DNA of 64,000 bases from Desulfovibrio aminophilus (GTDB lineage: Bacteria > Desulfobacterota > Desulfovibrionia > Desulfovibrionales > Desulfovibrionaceae). A model generated the notes under the pieces. It made no database searches. It was not told the DNA's origin and saw nothing but the letters and a program-made list of their open reading frames with translations. The position numbers and the translations under genes were made by a program. The first letter of the stretch is position 1; every line of letters starts with the position of its first letter. Shown piece after piece: positions 51,675 to 59,926 of this stretch. Where the stretch lies: positions 22,137 to 86,136 of the forward strand of contig NZ_JAMHGA010000031.1 in NCBI RefSeq assembly GCF_023660105.1. The letters run 5' to 3'.

Positions 51675-51955
51675 TCGCCGATCCAGCCCTGGAGGATCTC
51701 GATGATCTTGCGGGCCTGGTCGGCGCTGGAGATGGTGAACTTGGACTGCTGGCGGTACTCGCCGTTGCGCTTCTGGTAGCGGCGGATGCCGTACTTCTCC
51801 GGGCCGTACTCCTCGGTGCCCCGGGTCATCTCCTGGTAGCGGAAGAGCAGGGTCGCCCAGGTGCCCTTGGACAGGACGGCCTTGTCCAGCTCCTTGACGA
51901 GCAGGACGCCGTTTTCCTCATAATTCACGGTCAGTTCTTCGACGGTCGAGGCCAT
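51671..51955 (-). CDS. small conserved protein, possibly PC4-like
   Basis: 94 aa from the ATG at 51955, with AAGGAG upstream. No signal peptide or membrane segment. Residues 1-40 are acidic/neutral (TVEELTVNYEENGVLLVKELDK); the C-terminal half (YGIRRYQKRNGEYRQQSKFTIS, then ARKIIEILQGW) vaguely recalls the single-stranded-DNA-binding core of PC4-type coactivators. I cannot confirm that family. The stop overlaps the convergent DUF4911 gene by 4 bp. Confidence 0.65.
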   Translation of the reverse strand: MASTVEELTVNYEENGVLLVKELDKAVLSKGTWATLLFRYQEMTRGTEEYGPEKYGIRRYQKRNGEYRQQSKFTISSADQARKIIEILQGWIGD

Positions 51956-52004
51956 GCGCGCTCCTTTCTGGGGGAATGGCGGCACGTGGCCGCGCCGATG
52001 ATCC

Positions 52005-53507
52005 CTAATTCCCCCGGGCCGGGCTGTCAAATGCCGAGGGGCGCGGCGGCCGTCCGGCGTATCGGTCCACGGGCGCGTAGGCGTCGGTGAGCACGGGCAG
52101 GTCCGCTTCGGGGTCCTGGACGCGGGCCGCCAGCATGGCCGCCAGCCCGGGGTCCGGCGAGGGCCGGTCGGCCGCCGCCGGATCGGCGAAGGCCGCCAGG
52201 ATCACGTTCTGCCACAGCCCGGGATCGGCCGGGTTCTCCACGGCGTAGGCCCGCACGCGGGGAAAGACCGCCGCGTAGGTGGCGAAGATAGCCCGGTAGA
52301 GACGGCCCCGGTCGCCGGACATGGAGGAGAGCATGTTCACCAGCACCACGCCGTTGTCCGTGAGCGAGGCGCGCAGGCGGCGGACCGTCTCCACGGTGGT
52401 CAGGTGGAAGGGCACGGCGTGGTCGGTGTTGAAGACGTCGCAGAGGATGGCGTCGTAGCGTTCGGCGTTGCGGTTGAGGAAGGTCCGGGCGTCCTCCTCC
52501 AGGATGCGCAGGCGCGGGTCGTCGCGCAGGCCGAAGTGCTCCCGGGCCAGGGCCGTGACCCCGGGGTCCAGCTCCACGACGTCCAGGCGCAGCCCCGGGT
52601 GGGCGGCCAGGGCGAACTTGGGAAAGGAGTAGCCTCCGCCGCCGAGCACGAGCATCCGGCCCATGTCCGGGGCGAAGTGCCCGGCCAGGCGGTAGAAGCG
52701 GGTGTAGGGCAGGGCCAGGGCCTGGGGGTCGTCCAGGTACATGGCGGACTGGCGCGCCCCGGGGCCGGTGATCATGGCCCGCATGAGCCGGTCCGTGCCC
52801 TCCTCGCGGGCGAGGCAGACGATGACCCGGCCGTAGGGCGTGTCCGTGTCCAGGAAGCCGCCCCGGGCCAGGCGGGCGTCGGCCGCGCGGGCCAGCAGGA
52901 GCAGGGCCAGGAAGAGGCCCAGGGAGACCAGCCCGGGCCTCCAGGACGGCGGGTGGACGCAGGTGGCGGCCAGGGCCAGCACGGCGGCCATGAGCAGGAT
53001 GATGTTCGTGCTGCCGACCCAGGCGATGAGCACGAATCCGGCCAGGAAGGTTCCGGCGATGCTGCCCAGGGTGGACAGGGCGTAGAGGTCGCCCGCCGTG
53101 CGGCCGCCGCGCGCGGGATCGAGCAGCCGCAGGCGCACGGCGAAGGGCGCGACCATGCCCAGGAGCAGGGCCGGTGGGGCGAAGAGGGCCAGCACGGCGG
53201 CCACGGCCGCCAGGCGCAGCCCGTTTCCGGCCTGGAGGAAGTCGAGCACGAAGCCCTTGGTCAGGGCCACGGCGGCGGTGCAGAAGGCCGCCAGAAGGAT
53301 GATCCGGGAGAGACGCCGGGATTCGGGCCGCCGGTCGGCCAACCGTCCGCCCCACCAGGCCCCCAGGCTCAGGGCCGCGAGGATGACGCCGATGAGGCTG
53401 GTCCAGACCACCAGCGAGGTCCCCAGGGCGGGAGCCAGGATGCGCGAACCGGCCAGCTCGATGACCATGACCACGGCTCCGCAGAGAAAGACCGCGACCT
53501 CAAGCAT
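52005..53507 (-). CDS. fused membrane/spermidine-synthase-like protein
   Basis: 500 aa. Residues 1-210 have about seven membrane helices (VELAGSRILAPALGTSLVVWTSLIGVILAALSLG is typical of this family). Residues about 225-450 are a SAM-binding fold: MLVLGGGGYSFPK, LDVVELDPGV, ILEEDARTFL and YDAILCDVFNTDH. In true spermidine synthases the last motif is DxSD; here it is DVFN, so the second catalytic Asp is missing and aminopropyl transfer is doubtful. Such proteins are sometimes found with polyamine or SAM metabolism. No partner is adjacent. Confidence 0.85.
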   Translation of the reverse strand: MLEVAVFLCGAVVMVIELAGSRILAPALGTSLVVWTSLIGVILAALSLGAWWGGRLADRRPESRRLSRIILLAAFCTAAVALTKGFVLDFLQAGNGLRLAAVAAVLALFAPPALLLGMVAPFAVRLRLLDPARGGRTAGDLYALSTLGSIAGTFLAGFVLIAWVGSTNIILLMAAVLALAATCVHPPSWRPGLVSLGLFLALLLLARAADARLARGGFLDTDTPYGRVIVCLAREEGTDRLMRAMITGPGARQSAMYLDDPQALALPYTRFYRLAGHFAPDMGRMLVLGGGGYSFPKFALAAHPGLRLDVVELDPGVTALAREHFGLRDDPRLRILEEDARTFLNRNAERYDAILCDVFNTDHAVPFHLTTVETVRRLRASLTDNGVVLVNMLSSMSGDRGRLYRAIFATYAAVFPRVRAYAVENPADPGLWQNVILAAFADPAAADRPSPDPGLAAMLAARVQDPEADLPVLTDAYAPVDRYAGRPPRPSAFDSPARGN

Positions 53508-53568
53508 GGCCGCAATCTCTCACAGAGCCCCGGCGCTCGTCCAGGGGGAGTCGTGGCGGGGTCGTCCC

Positions 53569-53594
53569 CCGGGGCGGCCGTGGGGCCGCCCCGG
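53569..53594 (-). terminator. hairpin ending the ten-gene operon
   Basis: CCGGGGCGGCC-GTGG-GGCCGCCCCGG: an 11-bp stem, 20 bp after the last receiver stop. No U-tract, so termination may need Rho. Confidence 0.45.
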
Positions 53595-53614
53595 AAGCCG
53601 GGAAAGGCGGCGGA

Positions 53615-54034
53615 TCAGGAGTATTCGTTGAGCGCCGCGTCGGCGTAGGTGTCCTCGAGCATCTTGCGCAGCCGGTAGGCGCCCTCGACCATGGGGGCCA
53701 GCTTGGGCAGGCCGTCGATCTTGTCCACGTAGCTGAACGCGCCGAGCACCTCGGCCATGCGCCGGGTCTCGTCCGTGCCGTGGCCCGTGAACATGACCAC
53801 CTGGATCTTGGCGTTCACGGCCTTGATCTGCTTGAGCGTCTCCATGCCGTCCATGCCGGGCATGTCGATGTCCAGGATGACCACGTCGTACGGGGTCTTC
53901 TTGATCATCTCCATGGCCTCGGCGCCGGAGTGGGCCACGTCCGGGCTCACGCCGTAGAGGATGTGCAGGCGATCGGAGAGGATCCGGCAGAGATCCTTCT
54001 CGTCGTCCACGATCAAGAGCTTCATCTTGTCCAT
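53615..54034 (-). CDS. single-domain response regulator
   Basis: 139 aa receiver: LIVDDEKDL, phospho-Asp in VVILDIDMPGMDG, VMFTGHG, Lys in YVDKIDG. The tail (about 15 residues) is acidic, not a DNA-binding domain. It is the last gene of the ten-gene operon, 41 bp after the REC-kinase, the largest gap in the set. Confidence 0.93.
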   Translation of the reverse strand: MDKMKLLIVDDEKDLCRILSDRLHILYGVSPDVAHSGAEAMEMIKKTPYDVVILDIDMPGMDGMETLKQIKAVNAKIQVVMFTGHGTDETRRMAEVLGAFSYVDKIDGLPKLAPMVEGAYRLRKMLEDTYADAALNEYS

Positions 54035-54075
54035 CCGTCCCTCCTTCTGGGAGTCGCCGGGTTCAGCCGGCGGAA

Positions 54076-55185
54076 TCAGCCGTTGGTTCCTTCCGTCTTC
54101 CGTTCCGTCATGGGCAGGCGCACGCTGAAGCGCGCCCCCCGCCCCTGTTCGCTGTAGAGCGTGATGCGTCCGCCCAGGGCCTCCACCAGGCTCCAGCAGA
54201 TGGCCAGGCCCAGGCCCGTGCCCTTGCCGACCTCCTTGGTCGAGAAGAAGGGCTCGAAAATCCGTTGCTGGAGCGAGGGCTCCACGCCGGGCCCGGTGTC
54301 CGAGACCCGCATGACCGCCTCGCCGTCCTCCAGGGCCAGGCCCAGGCGCAGCATCCCGCCCCGGCCGCTCATGGCGTCCAGGGCGTTGTCCGCCAGGTTG
54401 GAGAGCACCAGCTCCAGGTCCGCAGGGGGATAGGGCAGGGCGGGAAAATCGTCCGGGATGTCCGTCTCCAACCGCACGCCCAGCTCCCGGGCCCGCTCCT
54501 CGCGGCGGTGGAGCACCTCCACCAGGAACTCCGGCGCGGTGGCCGCGCCCGGGGCGTCCGGGGCCCGGCGCAGGGTCAGGAGCTTGGAGGTGATGGCCTT
54601 GCAGCGCTCGGCCTGGGCGTGGATGCGCGACACGGCCCGGAGCATCTCCGGCTTCTGGGCGCAGTCCGTGAATTCCTTGTCCTCCAGCAGGTCCTCGATC
54701 CAGCCCGCCTCGTTGAGCATGATGTTCAGCGGGTTGTTGATCTCGTGGGCCACGCCCTTGGCCAGCTCGCCCAGGGCGGCCAGCTTGGCCGTCTCGGTCA
54801 TGCGCAGCCGGGACTGGCGGTGGCGGCGGCGGTCGGCGGCGTCCTCGATGGCCCGGGCCACGGCCTCGGTCTTGGCGGGCTTGACCAGGTAGTCCCTGGC
54901 CCCGAGCTTCATGCCGGTGACGGCCGTGTCCAGGCTGTTGTCGGCGGTGAGCAGGACGAATTCGGTCTGGGGCCGGAGGGCGTGGGCCGCGCGCAGGACC
55001 TCGAAGCCGTCCATGCCGGGCAGGCCCAGGTCCAGGACCACGACCTCGGAGTCGGCGCGGCGCAGCGCCTCCAGGGCCTCCTCGCCCCGGTAGGCCGTGC
55101 GCACGGCGAATCCCCGGGCCCTGAGCCGTTCGGCCAGGGTGTCCGCGAAGTCGCGCTCGTCGTCCACCAGCAGCACGGAGTTCAT
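54076..55185 (-). CDS. receiver-histidine kinase (soluble)
   Basis: 369 aa. N-terminal receiver (LLVDDERDF, phospho-Asp in VVVLDLGLPGMDG, YLVKPAK), then HisKA (AHEINNPLNIMLNEAGW) and a complete ATPase domain (NLADNALDAM, SDTGPGV, FFSTKEVGKGTGLGLAI). There is no membrane segment. A kinase whose input is a receiver takes its signal by phosphotransfer or protein contact, a typical mid-relay step. It lies 13 bp after the receiver at 55199. Confidence 0.93.
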   Translation of the reverse strand: MNSVLLVDDERDFADTLAERLRARGFAVRTAYRGEEALEALRRADSEVVVLDLGLPGMDGFEVLRAAHALRPQTEFVLLTADNSLDTAVTGMKLGARDYLVKPAKTEAVARAIEDAADRRRHRQSRLRMTETAKLAALGELAKGVAHEINNPLNIMLNEAGWIEDLLEDKEFTDCAQKPEMLRAVSRIHAQAERCKAITSKLLTLRRAPDAPGAATAPEFLVEVLHRREERARELGVRLETDIPDDFPALPYPPADLELVLSNLADNALDAMSGRGGMLRLGLALEDGEAVMRVSDTGPGVEPSLQQRIFEPFFSTKEVGKGTGLGLAICWSLVEALGGRITLYSEQGRGARFSVRLPMTERKTEGTNG

Positions 55186-55198
55186 GCGTCTTCCGTCC

Positions 55199-55573
55199 TC
55201 AGCGTCCCCGCGTCCGGGAGACGGCCCGGATGCTGTCCAGCAGTTCCTCGATGTCCATGGGCTTCTTGTGGTAGGCCGCCGCGCCCAGGCCCATGCAGGT
55301 CTCGCGCTCGGCCTCGGAGCCGTGCCCGGTGAGCATGATGACCCGGATGGCGGGCCAGCGGGAGCGCACCACGCGGAGCACCTCCGCGCCGTTCATGCCC
55401 GGCATGCGCAGGTCCAGGACCATGACCTCGGGCTCGTCCTCCTCGATCAGCTCCAGGGCCCGCGCGCCGTCGAGGGCCACGCGGGGCTCGATGCCCCGCA
55501 GCCCGAGGCGTTCGGCCAGGGTGGTCACGAAGCCTTCCTCGTCGTCCACCAGCAGGAGCTTGATCTCGGACAT
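55199..55573 (-). CDS. single-domain response regulator
   Basis: 124 aa receiver: LLVDDEEGF, phospho-Asp in VMVLDLRMPGMNG, IMLTGHG, Lys in YHKKPMD. It lies between the ChpT-like protein (10 bp) and the REC-kinase (13 bp). Confidence 0.93.
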   Translation of the reverse strand: MSEIKLLLVDDEEGFVTTLAERLGLRGIEPRVALDGARALELIEEDEPEVMVLDLRMPGMNGAEVLRVVRSRWPAIRVIMLTGHGSEAERETCMGLGAAAYHKKPMDIEELLDSIRAVSRTRGR

Positions 55574-55583
55574 GGCGCGCCTC

Positions 55584-56213
55584 CTATTCCCTCGCTCCGG
55601 CGAGGGGGAAAGACAGCTCCAGACAACCCTCGGCCGCGCTCGGCCGCGCGCCCGTGCCGCGCAGGGCCTCGTCCAGCCCGGCCACGGCCCCGGGGTCCAG
55701 CCGGAGCCCGTCCAGGCAGAGCCGGACCTCGGCGCGGCCGTCGCGGACCAGGGCCTCGACGCTCACCACCCGGCCGTCCGGGCCGGGCAGGCCGAAAACA
55801 TGGGACAGGCCCAGGAACACGGCGGTCATGGCGGGCAGGGTGCCGATTTCCACGGGGACCGGCCTGGTGGAGTCCTTCAGCCGGACCTCCGCGCTCTTCA
55901 TGTGCGCCAGGCGCTCGGTGAGCTGGACCACGGCCCGGCAGCAGGCCGACAGGTCGGTGTTGTCGAGCTGGTTGTCGTCCGGGGCGTGGGCCAGGCGGCT
56001 CATGGCCTCCAGGATGCCCTTGCCGCGCTCCACGTGGCGGGTGATGTGCCCCACCGCGCGGTCCAGGGCGTCGCGATGCTTGAAGGGCGCGTCCTTGTTG
56101 ATGACCAGAAGGTCGCCCACGAGTCCGGCGGACTCGCGGATGATGGCCAGCACATTCTGCATGTCGTGCATGGCCATGGCCGTGACCGTGCCCATGAAGC
56201 GCGCTTCTCGCAT
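55584..56213 (-). CDS. kinase-like phosphotransferase with decayed ATPase domain (ChpT-like)
   Basis: 209 aa. Residues 1-80 form a two-helix dimerisation/phosphotransfer domain with the His in AMAMHDMQNVLAIIRESAG; HDMQN replaces the usual HExxN. IRESAG and DLLV are shared with the dCache kinase at 13030. Residues 100-205 keep the layout of a kinase ATPase domain, but the N-box, DxGxG and GTGLGL motifs are all gone (VRLCLDGLRLDPG stands where DxGxG should be). The organisation is that of ChpT, the Caulobacter phosphotransferase. It probably shuttles phosphate between the receivers encoded on either side; it cannot bind ATP in the usual way. Confidence 0.8.
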   Translation of the reverse strand: MREARFMGTVTAMAMHDMQNVLAIIRESAGLVGDLLVINKDAPFKHRDALDRAVGHITRHVERGKGILEAMSRLAHAPDDNQLDNTDLSACCRAVVQLTERLAHMKSAEVRLKDSTRPVPVEIGTLPAMTAVFLGLSHVFGLPGPDGRVVSVEALVRDGRAEVRLCLDGLRLDPGAVAGLDEALRGTGARPSAAEGCLELSFPLAGARE

Positions 56214-56229
56214 GGCCCGCTCCCGGGGA

Positions 56230-56613
56230 CTAGGCCCCGCCTCCGGCCGCGACGGCCTCGCCCAGCTTGGCGATGAGCTCGTCCAGGTCCAGGGGTTTCA
56301 TCATATAGAAGAACGCGCCCAGCTTCATGCCCTCGATGCCGTCGCGGGTCTTGCCCTGGCCGGTGAGCAGGATGACCTGCACCTTTGGATGGCTCTCCTT
56401 GACCCGCCGGAGCACGTCCAGGCCCTTCATGCCCGGCATCATCACGTCCAGGACCATGACCTGGGGCGGGTCCTGGGCCACGGCCTTGAGCGCGGACTCG
56501 CCGTCGTGGGCCAGGCGGGGCGACATGCCGCGCAGCTCCAGCCGCTCGGCCAGGGTGGAGACGAACTCCACCTCGTCGTCCACCAGGAGAATCTTCCAGT
56601 CCTTGACGTCCAT
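56230..56613 (-). CDS. single-domain response regulator
   Basis: 127 aa receiver: LLVDDEVEF, phospho-Asp in VMVLDVMMPGMKG, ILLTGQG, Lys in YMMKPLD. It starts 3 bp after the dCache kinase and ends 16 bp before the ChpT-like gene. Confidence 0.93.
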   Translation of the reverse strand: MDVKDWKILLVDDEVEFVSTLAERLELRGMSPRLAHDGESALKAVAQDPPQVMVLDVMMPGMKGLDVLRRVKESHPKVQVILLTGQGKTRDGIEGMKLGAFFYMMKPLDLDELIAKLGEAVAAGGGA

Positions 56614-56616
56614 GAT

Positions 56617-58335
56617 CTAGCCCTCCGCCTGCTTCTTGGGCAGCAGGATGGTGATGGTGGTGCCCTCGCCCTGCTTGCTGCTCACCTGGATCTCGCCGCC
56701 GAGGCGTTTGACGATGCCGTAGGTGATGGACATGCCCAGGCCCGTGCCCTTGTCCTTCTTGGTGGTGAAGAAGGGCTCGAACATGTGCTTGACCGTCTCC
56801 TCGCACATGCCGCAGCCGTCGTCCTGGATGGACACGGCCACGAAGTGCTCGTCGAGGTCGGCGGTGACCACCCTGATGTGGCCGCCGTCGGCCACGGCGA
56901 ACAGGGCGTTGTTGAGCACGTTCAGGAATACCTGCTGGATCTGGCCCTGGTCCGAGGGGATGGGCGGCAGGCCCTCGGCCAGCTCCCGCTCCAGGCTCAC
57001 GTTGCGGTACTGGGCCTCGCGCTCCAGGAAGCCCATGGTCTCGGTGAGCACCCGGTTGATGTCCAGGGGTTCGATCTTCACGTCCATGCGCCGGGCGAAG
57101 CCGAGCATGCGCTGGGTGATGCTCCGGCCCCGGTTCACGGAGGCGATGATGGCGTCCACCTGGGCCAGGAAGCGCTCCTTGTCCGGGAAGTCGGGGCGCA
57201 GGCCGATGAGGTCGCGCATGAGCCCGGCCTTCTCGTTGATGATCGCCAGGGGGTTGTTGATCTCGTGGGCCACGCCCGCGGCCAGGCGGCCGATGGAGGA
57301 GAGCTTCTGGGTGTGCTCCATCTGGTGGATGGCGCTCAGCCGCCGCTCGTCGCTCTCGCGCAGCCGCCGGATGATCACGTTGGTGATCTGGTAGACGGCC
57401 ACGAAGATCGCCGCCACCCCGGCCAGGAAGATGATCAGCAGGTCGATGCGCACCGAGTACCAGGTCTGGAGCACCGAGGGCCGGGGCTTCACGGCCATGA
57501 GCACGAAATCCGCGTCCGCGAAGTAGGTGTAGGAGAGGAAGGCCTCCTCGCCCGCGGGCGTGAGGATGTTGACCACGTTGGTCTCGAAGCTCGGCGCGGG
57601 CATGGGGAAGGGCAGCTTGTCCAGGACCTTGCCGTAGAGCAGGGAATCGGTCTGGAGCACGCCCTCGCGGTTGACCAGGAAGGCGTCGCCGCCGGGCTCC
57701 AGGCTCATGGCCGCGATGATCCGGTCGAACTGCGAGGTGTCGATGGTGGCCCGCAGGACCCAGGAGCGGCCGTCCTCGCCCGTGTGCTGCACGGCGATGA
57801 CCACATGAGGGAACTTGCGGAAGCCCATGAACACGTCGCTCATGTACTTGCCCTTGATGCTCACCTGGTGGAACCAGGCCTGCTCGGCGTAGTTGCGGCC
57901 CCTGAGGTCGTAGGGCCCCACGTAGCTGCGCAGGTCGCCCTTGGAGTCGATGAGCGCCAGGTCCACGAAGCCCACGAACTCCCGGCGCATGACCTGGAAG
58001 ATGCGGTTGAGGACCTTTTCGTTGGCCAGGTCCTCGAAGGGGTAGGCCGAGGCGATGAGGCTCACGGTGGAGGTGCGCTCGGCCAGGAAGATTTCAAAAG
58101 AATTTCTGGTCTTGCTCACCAGCACCCGCAGGGGGTTCTGGATTTCGCCGGTGAGCGTGGCCTGGTGCTCGTAGTAGTTGATGGCCGCCAGGGTCAGCAG
58201 CGGCAGGATCGAGACCACGGCCATGAGGGCCACGATCTTGCGGCGCAGGATGCGGTAGCGTTGCGGCGAGACGATGTCCACGCCGTTTTCCGGCTCGGGC
58301 TCCGGGATGTGGCGGCCGACGATGTTCTTGAGCAT
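56617..58335 (-). CDS. dCache-domain sensor histidine kinase
   Basis: 572 aa, with GGGAGGG before the ATG. Membrane helix at about 33-52, dCache sensor (about 60-315; YVGPYDLRGRNYAEQAWF, DVFMGFRKFPHVVIAV), second helix near 320-345, HisKA (AHEINNPLAIINEKAG) and ATPase (NVLNNALFAV, DDGCGM, FFTTKKDKGTGLGMSI). The sensor is closely related to that of the kinase at 13030. It is the only member of the ten-gene operon with an external sensor and a working kinase domain, so it is the likely entry point of the relay. Confidence 0.93.
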   Translation of the reverse strand: MLKNIVGRHIPEPEPENGVDIVSPQRYRILRRKIVALMAVVSILPLLTLAAINYYEHQATLTGEIQNPLRVLVSKTRNSFEIFLAERTSTVSLIASAYPFEDLANEKVLNRIFQVMRREFVGFVDLALIDSKGDLRSYVGPYDLRGRNYAEQAWFHQVSIKGKYMSDVFMGFRKFPHVVIAVQHTGEDGRSWVLRATIDTSQFDRIIAAMSLEPGGDAFLVNREGVLQTDSLLYGKVLDKLPFPMPAPSFETNVVNILTPAGEEAFLSYTYFADADFVLMAVKPRPSVLQTWYSVRIDLLIIFLAGVAAIFVAVYQITNVIIRRLRESDERRLSAIHQMEHTQKLSSIGRLAAGVAHEINNPLAIINEKAGLMRDLIGLRPDFPDKERFLAQVDAIIASVNRGRSITQRMLGFARRMDVKIEPLDINRVLTETMGFLEREAQYRNVSLERELAEGLPPIPSDQGQIQQVFLNVLNNALFAVADGGHIRVVTADLDEHFVAVSIQDDGCGMCEETVKHMFEPFFTTKKDKGTGLGMSITYGIVKRLGGEIQVSSKQGEGTTITILLPKKQAEG

Positions 58336-58338
58336 GCG

Positions 58339-58683
58339 TCAGCCCTCCCGGGGAAAGAGCACGTCGCCCGCGCGCAGGGTTCCCCCGGCCAGGGCCCGGA
58401 GAACGTCCTCCACCGGCCCGGCCACCGAGTCCAGCACGTCCACGCGCTTCCAGCGCAGATAGTGGTAGTATTCCTCCTCGACGGCTCCGCAGACCACGCC
58501 GGAGGCGTCGCGCGCCAGGGCCAGGTCGCAGAGGTCGTCGCCGGAGGCGTGGGCCAGGAGCAGGCTCTTGCGGTCCATGATCTCGCCCTGGTCCGTGAGG
58601 GTCACCATGAGCGCCTCGGTGGCCAGGTCGAAGCGGGGCGCCACCTCGTCCCCGCGCAGGGCGATGAGAATCTTCTTGTCCAC
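58339..58683 (-). CDS. NifX/NifB-type cofactor-binding domain protein
   Basis: 114 aa from a GTG at 58683 (GGAGG upstream). MDKKILIALRGDEVAPRFDLATEAL, GVVCGAVEEEYYHYLRWKRVDVLDSVAGPVEDVLRAL match the dinitrogenase iron-molybdenum cofactor biosynthesis fold (NifX/NifB C-terminal/MTH1175). Such proteins bind metal clusters; in this group relatives occur in sigma-54-controlled cell-division-linked (ORP) operons. Here it stands alone between the AAA+ protein and the dCache kinase, so a metal- or redox-sensing role in the relay is possible. Confidence 0.82.
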   Translation of the reverse strand: MDKKILIALRGDEVAPRFDLATEALMVTLTDQGEIMDRKSLLLAHASGDDLCDLALARDASGVVCGAVEEEYYHYLRWKRVDVLDSVAGPVEDVLRALAGGTLRAGDVLFPREG

Positions 58684-58692
58684 GTCCCCCTC

Positions 58693-59910
58693 CTAGCCCT
58701 TGGCCTTGCGGCCGGTCTTGCGCGCGGCCCTGGGGGCGGCCTCGGGCGCGTCGTGGGCCCCGGGCAGATGGGCGGGCAGGTGGGCGGGCAGGATGGTCTC
58801 GCCGGAGCAGACCATGGCCGCGAACTCCACGATGTTCTTCAGCTCCCGGACGTTGCCCGGGAAGGCGTAGGCCGAGAGCAGGCGCAAGGCCTTGGGCGAG
58901 AAGCCCGCGATGGTCTTCTTGAAGCGCGCGGCGTAGACGCCCAGGAAGTGCTGGAGCAGGAAGCTCACGTCCTCCCCGCGCTGCCGCAGGGGCGGCAGGT
59001 GCAGGCGGAAGGCCGCCAGGCGGTGGAAGAGGTCCTCGCGCAGCCTGCCGGAGCGGATCAGGGCCTCCGGGTCGGCGTTGGTCGAGGCGATGAGCCGGAC
59101 GTTGACCCGCACGGGCTTGTCCGCGCCCACGGGCAGGATGGCCCGCTCGTCCAGGCAGCGCACCAGCCGGGCCTGCTGCTGCACCGGCAGGTCCGCGATT
59201 TCCGAGAGATAGAGGGTGCCGTTGTGGGCCTGCTGGAAGCGCCCCGGGCGGCCCTCGCCGCCGGAGCCGCGTCGGCCGAAGAGGTCGGCCTCCAGCAGCT
59301 CCTCGGGCATGGGCCCGCAGCTGAAGCGCACGAAGGGCTCGCGCGAGCGGGGCGAGGCCCGGTGCACGGCCTCGGCCAGGAGGTCCTTGCCCGTGCCGGT
59401 CTCGCCGGTGATGAGCACGGGCGAGTCGCTCTGGGCGATGACCGGGACCAGGCGCAGGAGCTTCTCCATGGCCTGGCTGCGGCCGACCATCTGACCCGGC
59501 CCGGCGGCCTGGGACAGGCGCTCCTCCATCTCCTTGATCGGGGTCAGGTCCTCGATCACGTCCAGGCGGGCCAGCTCGCGGCCGTCGGCGTCGCGCAGGA
59601 GCACCGGGGTCAGGCGCACGGCGATGCGGCGGCGGTGGCGGTTGATGAGGTCCGTCTCCAGGCTTCCGCCCTCGCCCTCGGGCCTCGCCCAGGGGCAGCC
59701 CTGGACACAAGCCCGGGAACGGAGCACGTGGCGGCAGGGCAGGCCCCGCACGTCTTCCCGGGCGAAGCCGGTGAGCGACTCCAGGGTCTTGTTCAGGAAC
59801 CGCACGCGGCACTCCTCGTCCAGGACGGCCACGCCCACGGGCAGGCCGTCCAGGAGGGCGGGAAGATCCGGTCGATCCGAGGCGAACAAGGCTGCCATCC
59901 GCGTTTTCAC
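58693..59910 (-). CDS. PAS-AAA+ protein related to sigma-54 activators, inactive motifs
   Basis: 405 aa from a GTG at 59910. PAS domain (about 18-130) with a Cys set (LPCRHVLRSRACVQGCPWA). The AAA+ part keeps Walker A GETGTGKD and R-finger region, but GAFTGA is absent (LFGRRGSGGEGRPGRF stands in its place) and Walker B is NGTLYLSEIAD, with the Asp replaced by Ser. The C-terminus ends in a basic tail (PRAARKTGRKAKG) without helix-turn-helix. It therefore cannot engage sigma-54 or bind DNA like a normal activator. I infer a regulatory partner, perhaps forming mixed rings with the activator at 61676. Confidence 0.85.
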   Translation of the reverse strand: MKTRMAALFASDRPDLPALLDGLPVGVAVLDEECRVRFLNKTLESLTGFAREDVRGLPCRHVLRSRACVQGCPWARPEGEGGSLETDLINRHRRRIAVRLTPVLLRDADGRELARLDVIEDLTPIKEMEERLSQAAGPGQMVGRSQAMEKLLRLVPVIAQSDSPVLITGETGTGKDLLAEAVHRASPRSREPFVRFSCGPMPEELLEADLFGRRGSGGEGRPGRFQQAHNGTLYLSEIADLPVQQQARLVRCLDERAILPVGADKPVRVNVRLIASTNADPEALIRSGRLREDLFHRLAAFRLHLPPLRQRGEDVSFLLQHFLGVYAARFKKTIAGFSPKALRLLSAYAFPGNVRELKNIVEFAAMVCSGETILPAHLPAHLPGAHDAPEAAPRAARKTGRKAKG

Positions 59911-59926
59911 GCACCCCTCCGAGCGG

